From Methanobacterium sp. PtaU1.Bin097 (lineage in GTDB: Archaea; Methanobacteriota; Methanobacteria; Methanobacteriales; Methanobacteriaceae): DNA of 9,636 bases. Below the pieces are notes generated by a model. The model saw nothing but the letters and a program-made list of their open reading frames with translations. It was not told where the DNA came from and ran no database searches. This document shows, one piece after another, positions 1 through 6,198 of this stretch. Numbering within the stretch: position 1 is the first letter of the stretch; every line of letters begins with the position of its first letter. A program made the position numbers and the translations under genes. The stretch is from assembly GCA_002067325.1 (NCBI GenBank), contig MVQY01000006.1, forward strand, positions 1 through 9,636, in the 5' to 3' direction.

Positions 1-117
1 AGTTTTAAAAGGGAAATTTGCATCTATGAAACGAATTACTGCACTGGATGTATGCGTTGCTCGGATGAGGATTTAATCAGTGAAGCGAATAGCAACTACA
101 TGAAAGAGGCGATCTAA
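1..117 (+). CDS. Partial small Cys-rich protein (C-terminal 38 residues)
   Basis: An open frame runs in from the left edge without a start and ends at a TAA at 115-117, giving 38 visible residues. Four cysteines (visible residues 7, 14, 17 and 20) lie in a short stretch, including a C-x2-C-x2-C run, so a zinc-binding knuckle is likely. The rest is acidic and polar with no membrane segment. The next gene starts at 119, one base after this stop, so the two are translationally linked. I do not recognise the family; a role in DNA, RNA or protein binding is only suggested by the cysteine cluster. The N-terminus is outside the window, so the true length is unknown. Confidence 0.6.
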   Translation, partial: SFKREICIYETNYCTGCMRCSDEDLISEANSNYMKEAI

Positions 118-118
118 G

Positions 119-271
119 ATGGAATGTAAACATTGTGGTGATCCTGTACCGCTAGGCAGGGACTTTTGTAATTCAATGTGTTACGTTTTTCACAGGATAG
201 AAAAGCTTGAAAAGAAGACAGAAGACCTTGAAAACGAGATTAACAAACTTAGACTGGACACGGGGGTGTAG
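119..271 (+). CDS. Small zinc-ribbon protein with C-terminal coiled coil
   Basis: This 50-residue ORF starts at an ATG one base after the previous stop. Its first half has C3-x2-C6 and C17-x3-C21 with an aromatic residue before the second pair (D-F-C), the pattern of the DUF2116-like or FCS-type short zinc ribbons. Residues 26-46 are a charged Leu/Ile heptad-like helix (K-L-E-K, D-L-E-N) that probably forms a coiled coil, so the protein may dimerise. Its TAG stop overlaps the GTG that precedes the next start. The function is unknown; similar tiny zinc proteins are common in archaeal viruses and may act as DNA-binding or adaptor proteins. Confidence 0.65.
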   Translation: MECKHCGDPVPLGRDFCNSMCYVFHRIEKLEKKTEDLENEINKLRLDTGV

Positions 272-273
272 TG

Positions 274-471
274 ATGAAATGTAAAGATTGCGGTGATGAA
301 TTACAGAAAATCCCCGTATTTGGAAGTACTAAAGATTTCTACTACTACTGCAACACCTGTTTCGAGAACGGGGCGAAACTAAAGGATTGTTTCAGCCCCA
401 CATTCACGGAAAAGGAATCATGGAGAACTGGATTGAATGGGCATCGTGGCTTAGGAGGTGTACGTGGATGA
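274..471 (+). CDS. Small four-Cys zinc-ribbon protein
   Basis: The ORF has 65 residues from the ATG at 274. A GTG at 271 is also in frame, but the GGGGGTG ribosome site at 262-268 is better spaced (5 nt) from 274. Cysteines at 3, 6, 26 and 29 form a classical C-x2-C, about 19-residue, C-x2-C zinc ribbon with aromatic residues before the second pair (F-Y-Y-Y-C). The C-terminal 30 residues are polar, rich in Gly and Arg, and probably disordered. The next gene overlaps its stop by 4 nt (ATGA), which argues for an operon. Function is unknown; nucleic-acid binding is a reasonable guess and no more. Confidence 0.65.
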   Translation: MKCKDCGDELQKIPVFGSTKDFYYYCNTCFENGAKLKDCFSPTFTEKESWRTGLNGHRGLGGVRG

Positions 472-620
472 ATGAGATGTATGAGGAGATCATAACCTTC
501 ATCACCACAAACCCCGGCGTGGTGTTCTTCTTCCTCCTCATCCTCATTGGGATGTTGGCAATGCTCTACCTAGCAATAGCGAATACGCCCTATTACGCGA
601 ATGGGGGGCCTGTAATATGA
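468..620 (+). CDS. Small single-span membrane protein
   Basis: The chosen ATG at 468 follows a near-perfect AGGAGGTG site (453-460) by 7 nt and overlaps the previous stop as ATGA. The frame is open further back (ATGs at 387 and 420), but those starts lie inside the preceding gene and lack this site. The 50-residue product has a short acidic N-terminus, then one hydrophobic helix at about residues 18-40 (V-V-F-F-F-L-L-I-L-I-G-M-L) and a short polar tail. It has no cleavable signal motif and no catalytic residues that I can see. It is paired with another tiny membrane protein just downstream. A holin-like or membrane-anchor role is possible but unproven. Confidence 0.65.
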   Translation: MNEMYEEIITFITTNPGVVFFFLLILIGMLAMLYLAIANTPYYANGGPVI

Positions 621-751
621 ATATTGTAAACAGTGAGGATTTAGAAGTCGCCCTCGCCCTGGGATTATTAGCCTTTTGCCTGGCTCTGGGTGGTGTGTTC
701 GGAGCGTACACTGCTTATTTAATCTTCAAAGTACTAACGGGAGGTTTATAG
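617..751 (+). CDS. Small hydrophobic membrane protein
   Basis: This 44-residue ORF starts at an ATG that overlaps the preceding TGA by 4 nt; a GGGGGG tract at 602-607 could serve as a ribosome site. After a short acidic N-terminus (E7, D8, E10), residues 11-40 are almost continuously hydrophobic and rich in Ala, Leu and Gly. They could form one long or two short membrane helices, the second with small-residue packing (G-G-V-F-G-A). Translational overlap with the upstream membrane protein suggests the two are made in fixed ratio and may work together. No family is recognised. It is the last clear gene before the non-coding gap that precedes the recombination operon. Confidence 0.6.
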   Translation: MNIVNSEDLEVALALGLLAFCLALGGVFGAYTAYLIFKVLTGGL

Positions 752-918
752 GGTTAGAAAAGGTTTTAAAGGAACTGGATAGGATGTGGAGTATACTAAA
801 GATAATAGCTTGAAAACTAATCAATTCAAACCCCTATGAATTCGACTTAGACTATATTTGTCTCACAGGTGCTCACATCCCTAGAATTTCTTTAAACAAT
901 AATATGAGGTGAAAAAAG
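752..918 (+). other. Non-coding gap with promoter region
   Basis: About 167 bases between the membrane-protein genes and the coiled-coil gene hold no ORF with a normal start. A short open frame at 754-810 (19 codons) sits downstream of a GGGAGG site at 739-744 but begins with TTA, so I do not call it. The right half carries a TATA-like element and the ribosome site of the next gene. No convincing hairpin terminator is visible. Confidence 0.5.
851..859 (+). promoter_or_regulatory. Predicted archaeal TATA box for the recombination operon
   Basis: ACTATATTT lies about 64 bases before the ATG at 919. Transcription would start near 880-885, leaving a leader of about 35 nt that holds the GAGGTGA ribosome site at 906-912. 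A second A/T element, TTTAAACA at 891-898, would place the start almost on the ATG and bypass that site, so I prefer the first. Confidence 0.4.
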
Positions 919-1710
919 ATGGTTGAAACACAAAACGAACTACAAACAGCTGAAGCTGAAACAAAACTAAACGACTTAACTTTCCTGCAAGGAAAAGTAA
1001 ACGAACTAGAAAAAGACTTAAAAGAAGCCCGGCGATGCTGGAGGGAAGAATTCGACAAAAGAAAAGCCACTGAGAAAAAATTAAACAGCCTTGGACAAGG
1101 TACAACCTTCAAAGACATTGAGAAGCTACGAGAAGACATCACAACTAAAAAAAGATTAATCTATGAAACACACGAACTTATCCGAACAAAAAAGGAATCC
1201 TTAGAGACTGAACGAGGCATTGATAACAGTAAAGTATTAGAGGAACGGGAAGGACTACGAACGCTTAAATCACAATGCGAACAGGCGTTTAAAGCACGTA
1301 AAAAAGAATTAGACGATAAATTAAAAGAAATCAGGCATGATTTAGAAGTGAATAATGAAGACGAACGTAAAGAATTAGGCATGACTAAGCCACAGTGGAA
1401 GGAAGATGTTAAACTACGAACACGAGAAGTAGAAGATGAATTTAACCAGGAACTCGCTGATTTGAAAGCCCAGCAGGAAAATAATATCGGCAAGATGGAG
1501 AACAATATTCAAGAACTGCAAGACGCTATCACTACAAAGTACGGGCAGTGTGAAGAGGAAATACGAAAACTACGACAATCAGTCGAACAGATGAAAATAC
1601 GACTCAGCGACTTGGAGATGGCACGAATTAACCGTATAGCATATATTCACGCACTTGAAGAAACAACTGAGTATAAAGACGAAGGAATAACCACAAAAAT
1701 AGGGGAATAA
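919..1710 (+). CDS. Long coiled-coil protein of unknown function
   Basis: The product has 263 residues, starting at an ATG 6 nt after a strong GAGGTGA site. Nearly the whole chain is charged, Lys/Glu/Leu-rich heptad-like helix (about residues 10-245), with no membrane segment, no signal peptide, one cysteine near residue 40 and another near 216, and no enzyme motif. It is the first gene of a three-gene run, followed after 4 nt by an OB-fold-like protein and then an annealing-like protein. By position it may be a recombination accessory factor, a scaffold, or a nuclease inhibitor of the Gam type, but I see no sequence motif proving any of these. Arginine is encoded by CGN in 16 of 20 cases by my count, in sharp contrast to the nuclease gene downstream. 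Confidence 0.75.
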
Positions 1711-1714
1711 TAAA

Positions 1715-2038
1715 ATGGCACGTGAAGAAATAAAAGGAACCGGAGTAGACGGTAATTACTGGAAACCCAATCAGGAAGGTCAAGAAATAGAAGGAAAGAT
1801 TATAGAGTTCATCTCAGGAGACTACGGCGAACAGATGACTATCAAAACGCCGGATGGCAACATGATAGACTTACCAGCACACTCTGACCTGCAAGATAAA
1901 CAACGCTTCCTTAAAGAAGGCGATTACATCTACGTCACCCTTGAAAAACTAATCCCAAACAGCAATCCAAAATACAATGATAAGAAAGTCTACAAAGTCG
2001 AAAGGGAAGTCGAGGAACAGGAGAAATTAGATGACTAA
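1715..2038 (+). CDS. Small OB-fold-like protein, possible ssDNA-binding protein
   Basis: The ORF has 107 residues; its ATG follows an AGGGGA site (1701-1706) by 8 nt and lies 4 nt after the preceding stop. Residues 20-100 read as alternating beta strands: E-G-K-I-I-E-F, Q-M-T-I-K-T-P, M-I-D-L-P, G-D-Y-I-Y-V-T-L-E-K and K-V-Y-K-V-E. This pattern, with a central 'hold-level' strand followed by 'G-D-Y-I-Y-V', is typical of small phage OB-fold single-stranded-DNA-binding proteins. The tail is acidic (E-E-Q-E-K-L-D-D), as in many SSBs where it recruits partners. It overlaps the following gene by 8 nt. The SSB call is an inference from strand pattern, tail and neighbours, without a diagnostic motif. 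Confidence 0.6.
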   Translation: MAREEIKGTGVDGNYWKPNQEGQEIEGKIIEFISGDYGEQMTIKTPDGNMIDLPAHSDLQDKQRFLKEGDYIYVTLEKLIPNSNPKYNDKKVYKVEREVEEQEKLDD

Positions 2039-2963
2039 TAATGTACCTGCCAGAAGATCAACACAAAGACCCGCCCGGAAACCACGGGAACCTGCAATAG
2101 CACAAGAAGGAAGTTTCTATAAAGCTGGCGGCCGTGAAGTTCCAGACGCTCGGAAAGTACAACGAGAATCCAATGAAAAGAATATCCCTTATGAAATACT
2201 TCACACCAAACAAACAAAGGAATATGCGGAGGTAATAGTTAGAGCGTACGCTCCTAACGGTCAGTACATTGATGACGTAGTGCATCATGATTTTGATACA
2301 ATAGGACAACTTAAAGCATTGGAAATGCTTAAAAAACAGGTTGCTGGAGATCCTATTTATCTGGACAATGAGGAAATAATTGTTTTTGAAGATTTAGGGA
2401 AACCATTCGACGAAAAAGGAAGGCCACTCCTTACAGGTCAGGGATACCTGAAACTATTAACGGAAATGGCACGTTTCAGGAATTTCTCTATACGTGATGC
2501 TGTGACAAAAGCAGCACGAAGGGCACAGTTAAAAGTCCTGAATAAGGAATGGAGAAATGAAGGGGAAATCAAAGCAGAGCAGGATGAAATAGACACGGTA
2601 AATCAGATAATCAGTGAAGAACAAAGCAAGCAGGGACCAAAAAAAGCAAGGGAACAGGTAGGTAAAAGAACTCCACGAAAACAACCTAAAGAATCTGAAG
2701 ATGATAAAACTGTAGATGCTGAGTACAAAGTCAAAGAAAAACCAGAGAAACCAGAAACCCTTGACATGACTGGAGTAGACCTCGATGAGTTAAAGGGTAT
2801 TAATAAGAACCTGGATAAGTGGATAAAAACCTGCATGGACCAGGATAAGCCTAAGACAGAGAAACAGGTCTGTGCCTGGTGCGAAGACCTCCTCGACGAT
2901 AAGAAATTAACACTCGACGAGTTCAAACAAGTACGGAAAGCACTCGGACACGATGTTAAATAA
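2031..2963 (+). CDS. Putative single-strand-annealing-type recombination protein
   Basis: The 310-residue product starts at an ATG inside the previous gene, 7 nt after an AGGAG site at 2019-2023. Residues 1-50 are basic, Pro/Arg-rich and probably disordered. Residues 51-175 form the core: beta strands (Y-A-E-V-I-V-R-A-Y-A-P-N-G), then helices ending in A-V-T-K-A-A-R-R-A-Q-L-K-V-L. That layout resembles Rad52/Sak-like phage annealing proteins, where a T-K-A-x-x-R-A helix follows a small beta sheet. Residues 195-243 are a charged linker. Residues 245-310 form a separate helical domain with C268, C281 and C284. An SSB-like gene directly upstream fits a recombination module in which the protein would pair complementary single strands. 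Family assignment is tentative; a replication-initiation role is an alternative. Confidence 0.55.
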   Translation: MTNNVPARRSTQRPARKPREPAIAQEGSFYKAGGREVPDARKVQRESNEKNIPYEILHTKQTKEYAEVIVRAYAPNGQYIDDVVHHDFDTIGQLKALEMLKKQVAGDPIYLDNEEIIVFEDLGKPFDEKGRPLLTGQGYLKLLTEMARFRNFSIRDAVTKAARRAQLKVLNKEWRNEGEIKAEQDEIDTVNQIISEEQSKQGPKKAREQVGKRTPRKQPKESEDDKTVDAEYKVKEKPEKPETLDMTGVDLDELKGINKNLDKWIKTCMDQDKPKTEKQVCAWCEDLLDDKKLTLDEFKQVRKALGHDVK

Positions 2964-2975
2964 GGGGTTCCCCTT
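2962..2975 (+). terminator. Small perfect hairpin followed by a T-rich tract
   Basis: AAGGGG-TT-CCCCTT is a perfect 6-bp inverted repeat that begins inside the TAA stop of the annealing-like gene. It is followed after 5 bases by ATTTCTTTTT (2981-2990), which suits intrinsic termination in archaea, where a T tract is the main signal. The 2-nt loop is too small for a stable full stem, so a DNA-level operator is an alternative. Confidence 0.4.
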
Positions 2976-2976
2976 C

Positions 2977-2984
2977 AAATATTT
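2977..2984 (+). promoter_or_regulatory. Possible TATA box for the AAA+-like gene
   Basis: AAATATTT is centred about 26 bases upstream of the GTG at 3006. If used, transcription would start essentially on that GTG and give a leaderless mRNA. This would explain why the only in-frame start lies inside the GGGGGTGA motif. It is an inference from spacing alone; TTTTTAAAAA at 2986-2995 is a competing element. Confidence 0.25.
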
Positions 2985-3005
2985 CTTTTTAAAAAAAACA
3001 AGGGG

Positions 3006-4955
3006 GTGAACTCTTTAAGCGACAAAACAGTCCAAACCATCGAATCTATCGACCTATCTGTGGACGAAAAAAAGAAAGAAATACTCTTTGAATTTTATAC
3101 TAACCAAGGGGCTGGTAAAATAGCTTTTTGGGTAGATAGTCCTGGATTGTATATCTATGAAATAATAGTTGCAGATGAAAAAGGGGAAAAGGTTGTAACA
3201 AAATTCCCAGAAGCCAAACCTATAACTAAAATAGGTAAAAACAAAGGATGTCAACTATACACACGGATACGTAAAGTATTAGAAGAAAACACAATAATAC
3301 CATTCCCAAACAGTAAAGAAAGCATCGACAAACGATATAACACATTAATGGGTGATATATACCTTGCAAGTCGTCAACTTAATAAGAACATTATAAAAAC
3401 CTGGGAAAAAGAACTCACTAAAATATTAACTCCAAGTTGGTTTGAATATATAGGAGACTATGAAGATTACCCTATCCACATACGGACTAAAGCTAATGAC
3501 CTGTTAATGCAGAATAATTTTGTAGAACATGTTTATGAGGTCATAAATAAGAAGGTTGTAGCTCAGAAAAGCAAAGCAATTTTATCATTCCTTATTGATC
3601 TTTCATCTGTTTTTGATAAAGCACTTCACAGCGTAGTAACTGCCAATCCGGGTAAAAGTAAATCCACAATAGTTGAAACAACCTTTGATCTATTCCCATT
3701 ACACCGCCGCTTGGAATTTAACAAAAACACTACCGAGTCCGGATTAATGAACATGACCCGATTCAAAGAAGGACACCACATCTTATCCCATAAAGTCATC
3801 AAATTAGGAGATTTTGGGGATGTAAAAGAACAGGACGAAAGTAAAAACCTGATAAGCTTCTTTAAAGAGCTTATGAGTGAAGGAAAATATGATAAAATCC
3901 TTACAGATATGCAAGATGAATTTGGCCGGGCAATGGTACTCAGGATCCGAGGTTGTGGATCTGTAAATCTCCAGGTGGTAACTCCTAATGTTGAAAGCCA
4001 GTTCCAGAGCCGTAGTCTCGTTTGGAGTCCTGATGATAGCCGTGTGGTGCAAAGGAGTATTAAAGAGTTCCAGGAGAACGAGTTATCCCGTTATGAGATG
4101 GGATACCAATATACTGAGACTAGGGACGTTATAGCTTGTGCTATTGATAGCATTTTCCAATTTGTGGAGAAAATAGAAGATAAAGGAGCCAAATTTGATG
4201 TTCTTAACCCCTTCACTAAACATTTTAACACTCTTTTGAACGTTGATGAAAGCCCGAACGCCAACCGGGACAGATTAATGGTTCAAACCATCCCCAAACT
4301 GGTAACCATTGCAAACTGCCACAGGCGGGACTTGTTTTATAATTCAAGATATAATACTTATGCCCTTATTGTTAGTGCTAAAGATTATATTTATACTGTT
4401 AAAACATTAGGTAAGACTTTATCTTATTTTATTCACAAAAAAAGCGAAGCTTTACAAACATACATGGATATTATTGAAAATAAACTAGAAAAAGGCGTTT
4501 TAAGGGTTTTAGAATATGATGAGCTTCAAGGTCACTTTGAAAAAGGGAAGAGCACAAAGGACGTTAATGAAATAATAGATAGTACTGATTTTTACACATA
4601 CGCAGATATCGCTAAGCATACAACAGCCCACCCCAAAACTGTTAGTAGATATATTAATGAGTTGGCCGATTATCGCATGCTTTATGTTGATAAAAGCCAC
4701 AGTCCTCACCGGATTTATGTGTGCGCTGATTATAAAGAGAGGAAGAAGGAAGCGTTCTATAATGTTATTGATTTTGAACGTGAATATACTGAAAAAGAGC
4801 TTAAAAGAATGGACGTTAAGGTAATGTCCGAAGTTAGAGATGAATCCAAGATAGATGATTATTACCAAAAGTTTATAAGTAATGCTGAAGCTTATGGGTG
4901 GGTTAAATGTCCAATGTCCAATCTTGATAGTGAATTGGCGGGAGATACGGTTTAA
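3006..4955 (+). CDS. AAA+ primase/helicase-like protein with decayed Walker motifs and C-terminal winged helix
   Basis: The product has 649 residues. From about residue 190 to 480 the order of elements follows AAA+ ATPases of primase/helicase-type replication proteins. A Walker-A-like A-N-P-G-K-S-K-S-T lies at 213-221, where G-x-x-G-x-G-K-S-T is expected, so two glycines are replaced but K219-S220-T221 remain. A Walker-B-like K-V-I-K-L-G-D-F-G-D lies at 263-272, with only D269... at the usual acidic pair. Then come L-M-S-E-G (289-293), a sensor-1-like V-V-T-P-N (324-328) and S335-R336 where an arginine finger is expected. Residues 422-475 match the helical lid and 'A-K-D-Y' segment. Residues 529-572 form a winged helix (Y-A-D-I-A-K ... 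K-T-V-S-R-Y-I-N-E-L). The first 190 residues are unassigned. It may bind DNA as an initiator or inactive helicase relative. The GTG start is uncertain. Confidence 0.6.
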   Translation: MNSLSDKTVQTIESIDLSVDEKKKEILFEFYTNQGAGKIAFWVDSPGLYIYEIIVADEKGEKVVTKFPEAKPITKIGKNKGCQLYTRIRKVLEENTIIPFPNSKESIDKRYNTLMGDIYLASRQLNKNIIKTWEKELTKILTPSWFEYIGDYEDYPIHIRTKANDLLMQNNFVEHVYEVINKKVVAQKSKAILSFLIDLSSVFDKALHSVVTANPGKSKSTIVETTFDLFPLHRRLEFNKNTTESGLMNMTRFKEGHHILSHKVIKLGDFGDVKEQDESKNLISFFKELMSEGKYDKILTDMQDEFGRAMVLRIRGCGSVNLQVVTPNVESQFQSRSLVWSPDDSRVVQRSIKEFQENELSRYEMGYQYTETRDVIACAIDSIFQFVEKIEDKGAKFDVLNPFTKHFNTLLNVDESPNANRDRLMVQTIPKLVTIANCHRRDLFYNSRYNTYALIVSAKDYIYTVKTLGKTLSYFIHKKSEALQTYMDIIENKLEKGVLRVLEYDELQGHFEKGKSTKDVNEIIDSTDFYTYADIAKHTTAHPKTVSRYINELADYRMLYVDKSHSPHRIYVCADYKERKKEAFYNVIDFEREYTEKELKRMDVKVMSEVRDESKIDDYYQKFISNAEAYGWVKCPMSNLDSELAGDTV

Positions 4956-5063
4956 ATGAGCGTTAATATAGTTCGTATAAACATGAACCAAAACATCGAA
5001 GTCATCGAGGGTGGTCGACACATTCCTGTAATTGCATGTCCATCATCAACTAAGATGTTTTAG
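4956..5063 (+). CDS. Short hypothetical protein (35 residues)
   Basis: An ATG directly after the TAA of the AAA+-like gene opens a 35-residue frame ending at TAG 5061-5063. A GGGAGA stretch at 4940-4945 could act as a ribosome site at a 10-nt distance, which is longer than usual here. The peptide begins with a beta-like S-V-N-I-V-R-I-N and contains one cysteine; there is no membrane segment or known motif. The zero-gap position argues for translational coupling. It could be a genuine small gene, or the stump of a longer gene interrupted by the nuclease cassette that follows. Confidence 0.4.
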   Translation: MSVNIVRINMNQNIEVIEGGRHIPVIACPSSTKMF

Positions 5064-5077
5064 ACAGTTAAATTGAA

Positions 5078-5085
5078 TATAAATA
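5078..5085 (+). promoter_or_regulatory. Strong TATA box for the nuclease gene
   Basis: TATAAATA lies in a very AT-rich run (5071-5090). The expected transcription start, about 22-27 bases downstream of its centre, falls at about 5104-5109, within the loop of the inverted repeat at 5092-5118. The leader would be about 35-40 nt long. Confidence 0.5.
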
Positions 5086-5091
5086 AATTTA

Positions 5092-5118
5092 AGAAGGACG
5101 ATTTAAGAATGTCCTTCT
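5092..5118 (+). repeat. Perfect 8-bp inverted repeat around the predicted transcription start
   Basis: AGAAGGAC (5092-5099) and GTCCTTCT (5111-5118) are exact inverted copies separated by 11 bases. The half-sites lie on either side of the transcription start predicted from the TATA box, at a centre-to-centre distance of 19 bases, or about two helical turns. This is what a dimeric repressor operator looks like. It could also act as a hairpin terminator for the genes to its left, but only a weak T run follows. Confidence 0.5.
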
Positions 5119-5144
5119 ATTAAAACTTTTATATTGTGGTGTGT

Positions 5145-6188
5145 ATGAATAAAGCAAAGTTAAAGTATAAAGCCAAAACGGTTGAGGATATAAAAGATCT
5201 GATTGAGGAAGGGTACGACCCAAATGATATGTTAGATTATTATTATGTCGAACTCACAAAGGATGCAAGACAAATCAAAAAGTACAGAGAACAATTTGTC
5301 TATTTACTTGAAAACTATGGAAATATAATCGAACTGAGAGGCAAAGAAGGCACCGTTTATAAAAATCAAGGATTATATGAATGGATAATAGATCACTTCT
5401 GGAGCAAGCATTTCCAGGATGATGAATATAGACCTGGCTTTGCAAATTCATATGGAATTATTTTAGACAAATTAAGCCATTACAAAAGACCAATTCCACA
5501 AACAATTATATTTTATACTTTTATTGCTATTCAAAGAGAATCAGAGCTTAATTCTGAATTAATAATTAACCAGCCAATATATCTTAGAAATTATGCTAAA
5601 TATTTTTGGTTAGCAAGAGATGAATTTCCAGACTTATTTAAAGTTTCATGTAATCTATGGCCTGCTTTTATTAGAGATAGGGGAACATTATCCCTAAAAA
5701 CTATTTTAAAAGCCGTTGACGATAGAATATACTTTGATGAATTACCAGATGACAAACCTAAAAAACCATATTCTCCACCACCCAAACCCCCCAAATATAT
5801 CCCAGAAAGCCTAGAAGATTTAATATCCCACGTACATAAAGAATCAACCTTTTTAAACAACCAAATTTATTTTATTGTAGATGAGGAATGCAGATTTGTT
5901 AAGATAGGGATTTCTAGAAATCCAGAATCTAGAGTCAAAGATCTACAAAGTGGAAATCCCATTAGGTTAGAAGTTGCCTATCATTTTCCAGGAGATGGTG
6001 AGGGTGAAAAAGAGTTACATAGATATTTAAAAGATTATCGGACTATAGGGGAATGGTTTAGAGTTAAGGATGAATTAGAAGAGTTTTTAAACTCATTAGG
6101 ATATGATGGACGCTCCCATGTTACAACAGGAATGAAACCACAACATGATTTTAATAGAAAATCGGAGCTGGATAAATTCTTTAAGTAA
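5145..6188 (+). CDS. T5orf172/MUG113-type GIY-YIG nuclease-like protein
   Basis: The product has 347 residues from the ATG at 5145; in-frame GTGs at 5136 and 5139 are alternative starts, since the local ribosome site is weak. The C-terminal domain (about residues 240-317) fits the T5orf172 branch of the GIY-YIG superfamily: I-Y-F-I with Y242, then K253-I-G-I-S, R262 in S-R-V-K-D-L, E-K-E-L-H (E288, E290, H292), and G-E-W-F (W304, F305). Such domains cut DNA. A proline-rich linker (about 202-222) separates it from an unrecognised, mostly helical N-terminal region of about 200 residues that may give target recognition. Arginine is CGN in only 2 of 21 cases by my count, unlike the recombination operon. 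It has its own promoter and a hairpin after the gene, so it looks like an inserted accessory gene. Catalytic activity is inferred only. Confidence 0.7.
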   Translation: MNKAKLKYKAKTVEDIKDLIEEGYDPNDMLDYYYVELTKDARQIKKYREQFVYLLENYGNIIELRGKEGTVYKNQGLYEWIIDHFWSKHFQDDEYRPGFANSYGIILDKLSHYKRPIPQTIIFYTFIAIQRESELNSELIINQPIYLRNYAKYFWLARDEFPDLFKVSCNLWPAFIRDRGTLSLKTILKAVDDRIYFDELPDDKPKKPYSPPPKPPKYIPESLEDLISHVHKESTFLNNQIYFIVDEECRFVKIGISRNPESRVKDLQSGNPIRLEVAYHFPGDGEGEKELHRYLKDYRTIGEWFRVKDELEEFLNSLGYDGRSHVTTGMKPQHDFNRKSELDKFFK

Positions 6189-6198
6189 AGATTTTTTG

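Noticed and set aside
387..467. Upstream extension of the first membrane protein to ATG 387 or 420.
   Set aside because: This would overlap the zinc-ribbon gene by up to 85 bases and lacks a ribosome site, whereas ATG 468 has AGGAGGTG at ideal spacing.
1161..1505. Ser/Leu-rich open frames on the - strand opposite the coiled-coil gene.
   Set aside because: Lys/Glu-rich coding on the + strand produces Phe/Ser/Leu-rich antisense frames; there is no independent start signal.
4509..5021. Long open frame on the - strand (170 codons).
   Set aside because: It lies almost entirely opposite the AAA+-like gene, has a low-complexity hydrophobic composition typical of an antisense shadow, and no ribosome site supports it.
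5092..5118. Reading the inverted repeat as a simple terminator of the upstream genes.
   Set aside because: It lies downstream of a strong TATA box and spans the predicted start, and the following sequence is only weakly T-rich; an operator fits better, although a terminator role is not excluded.
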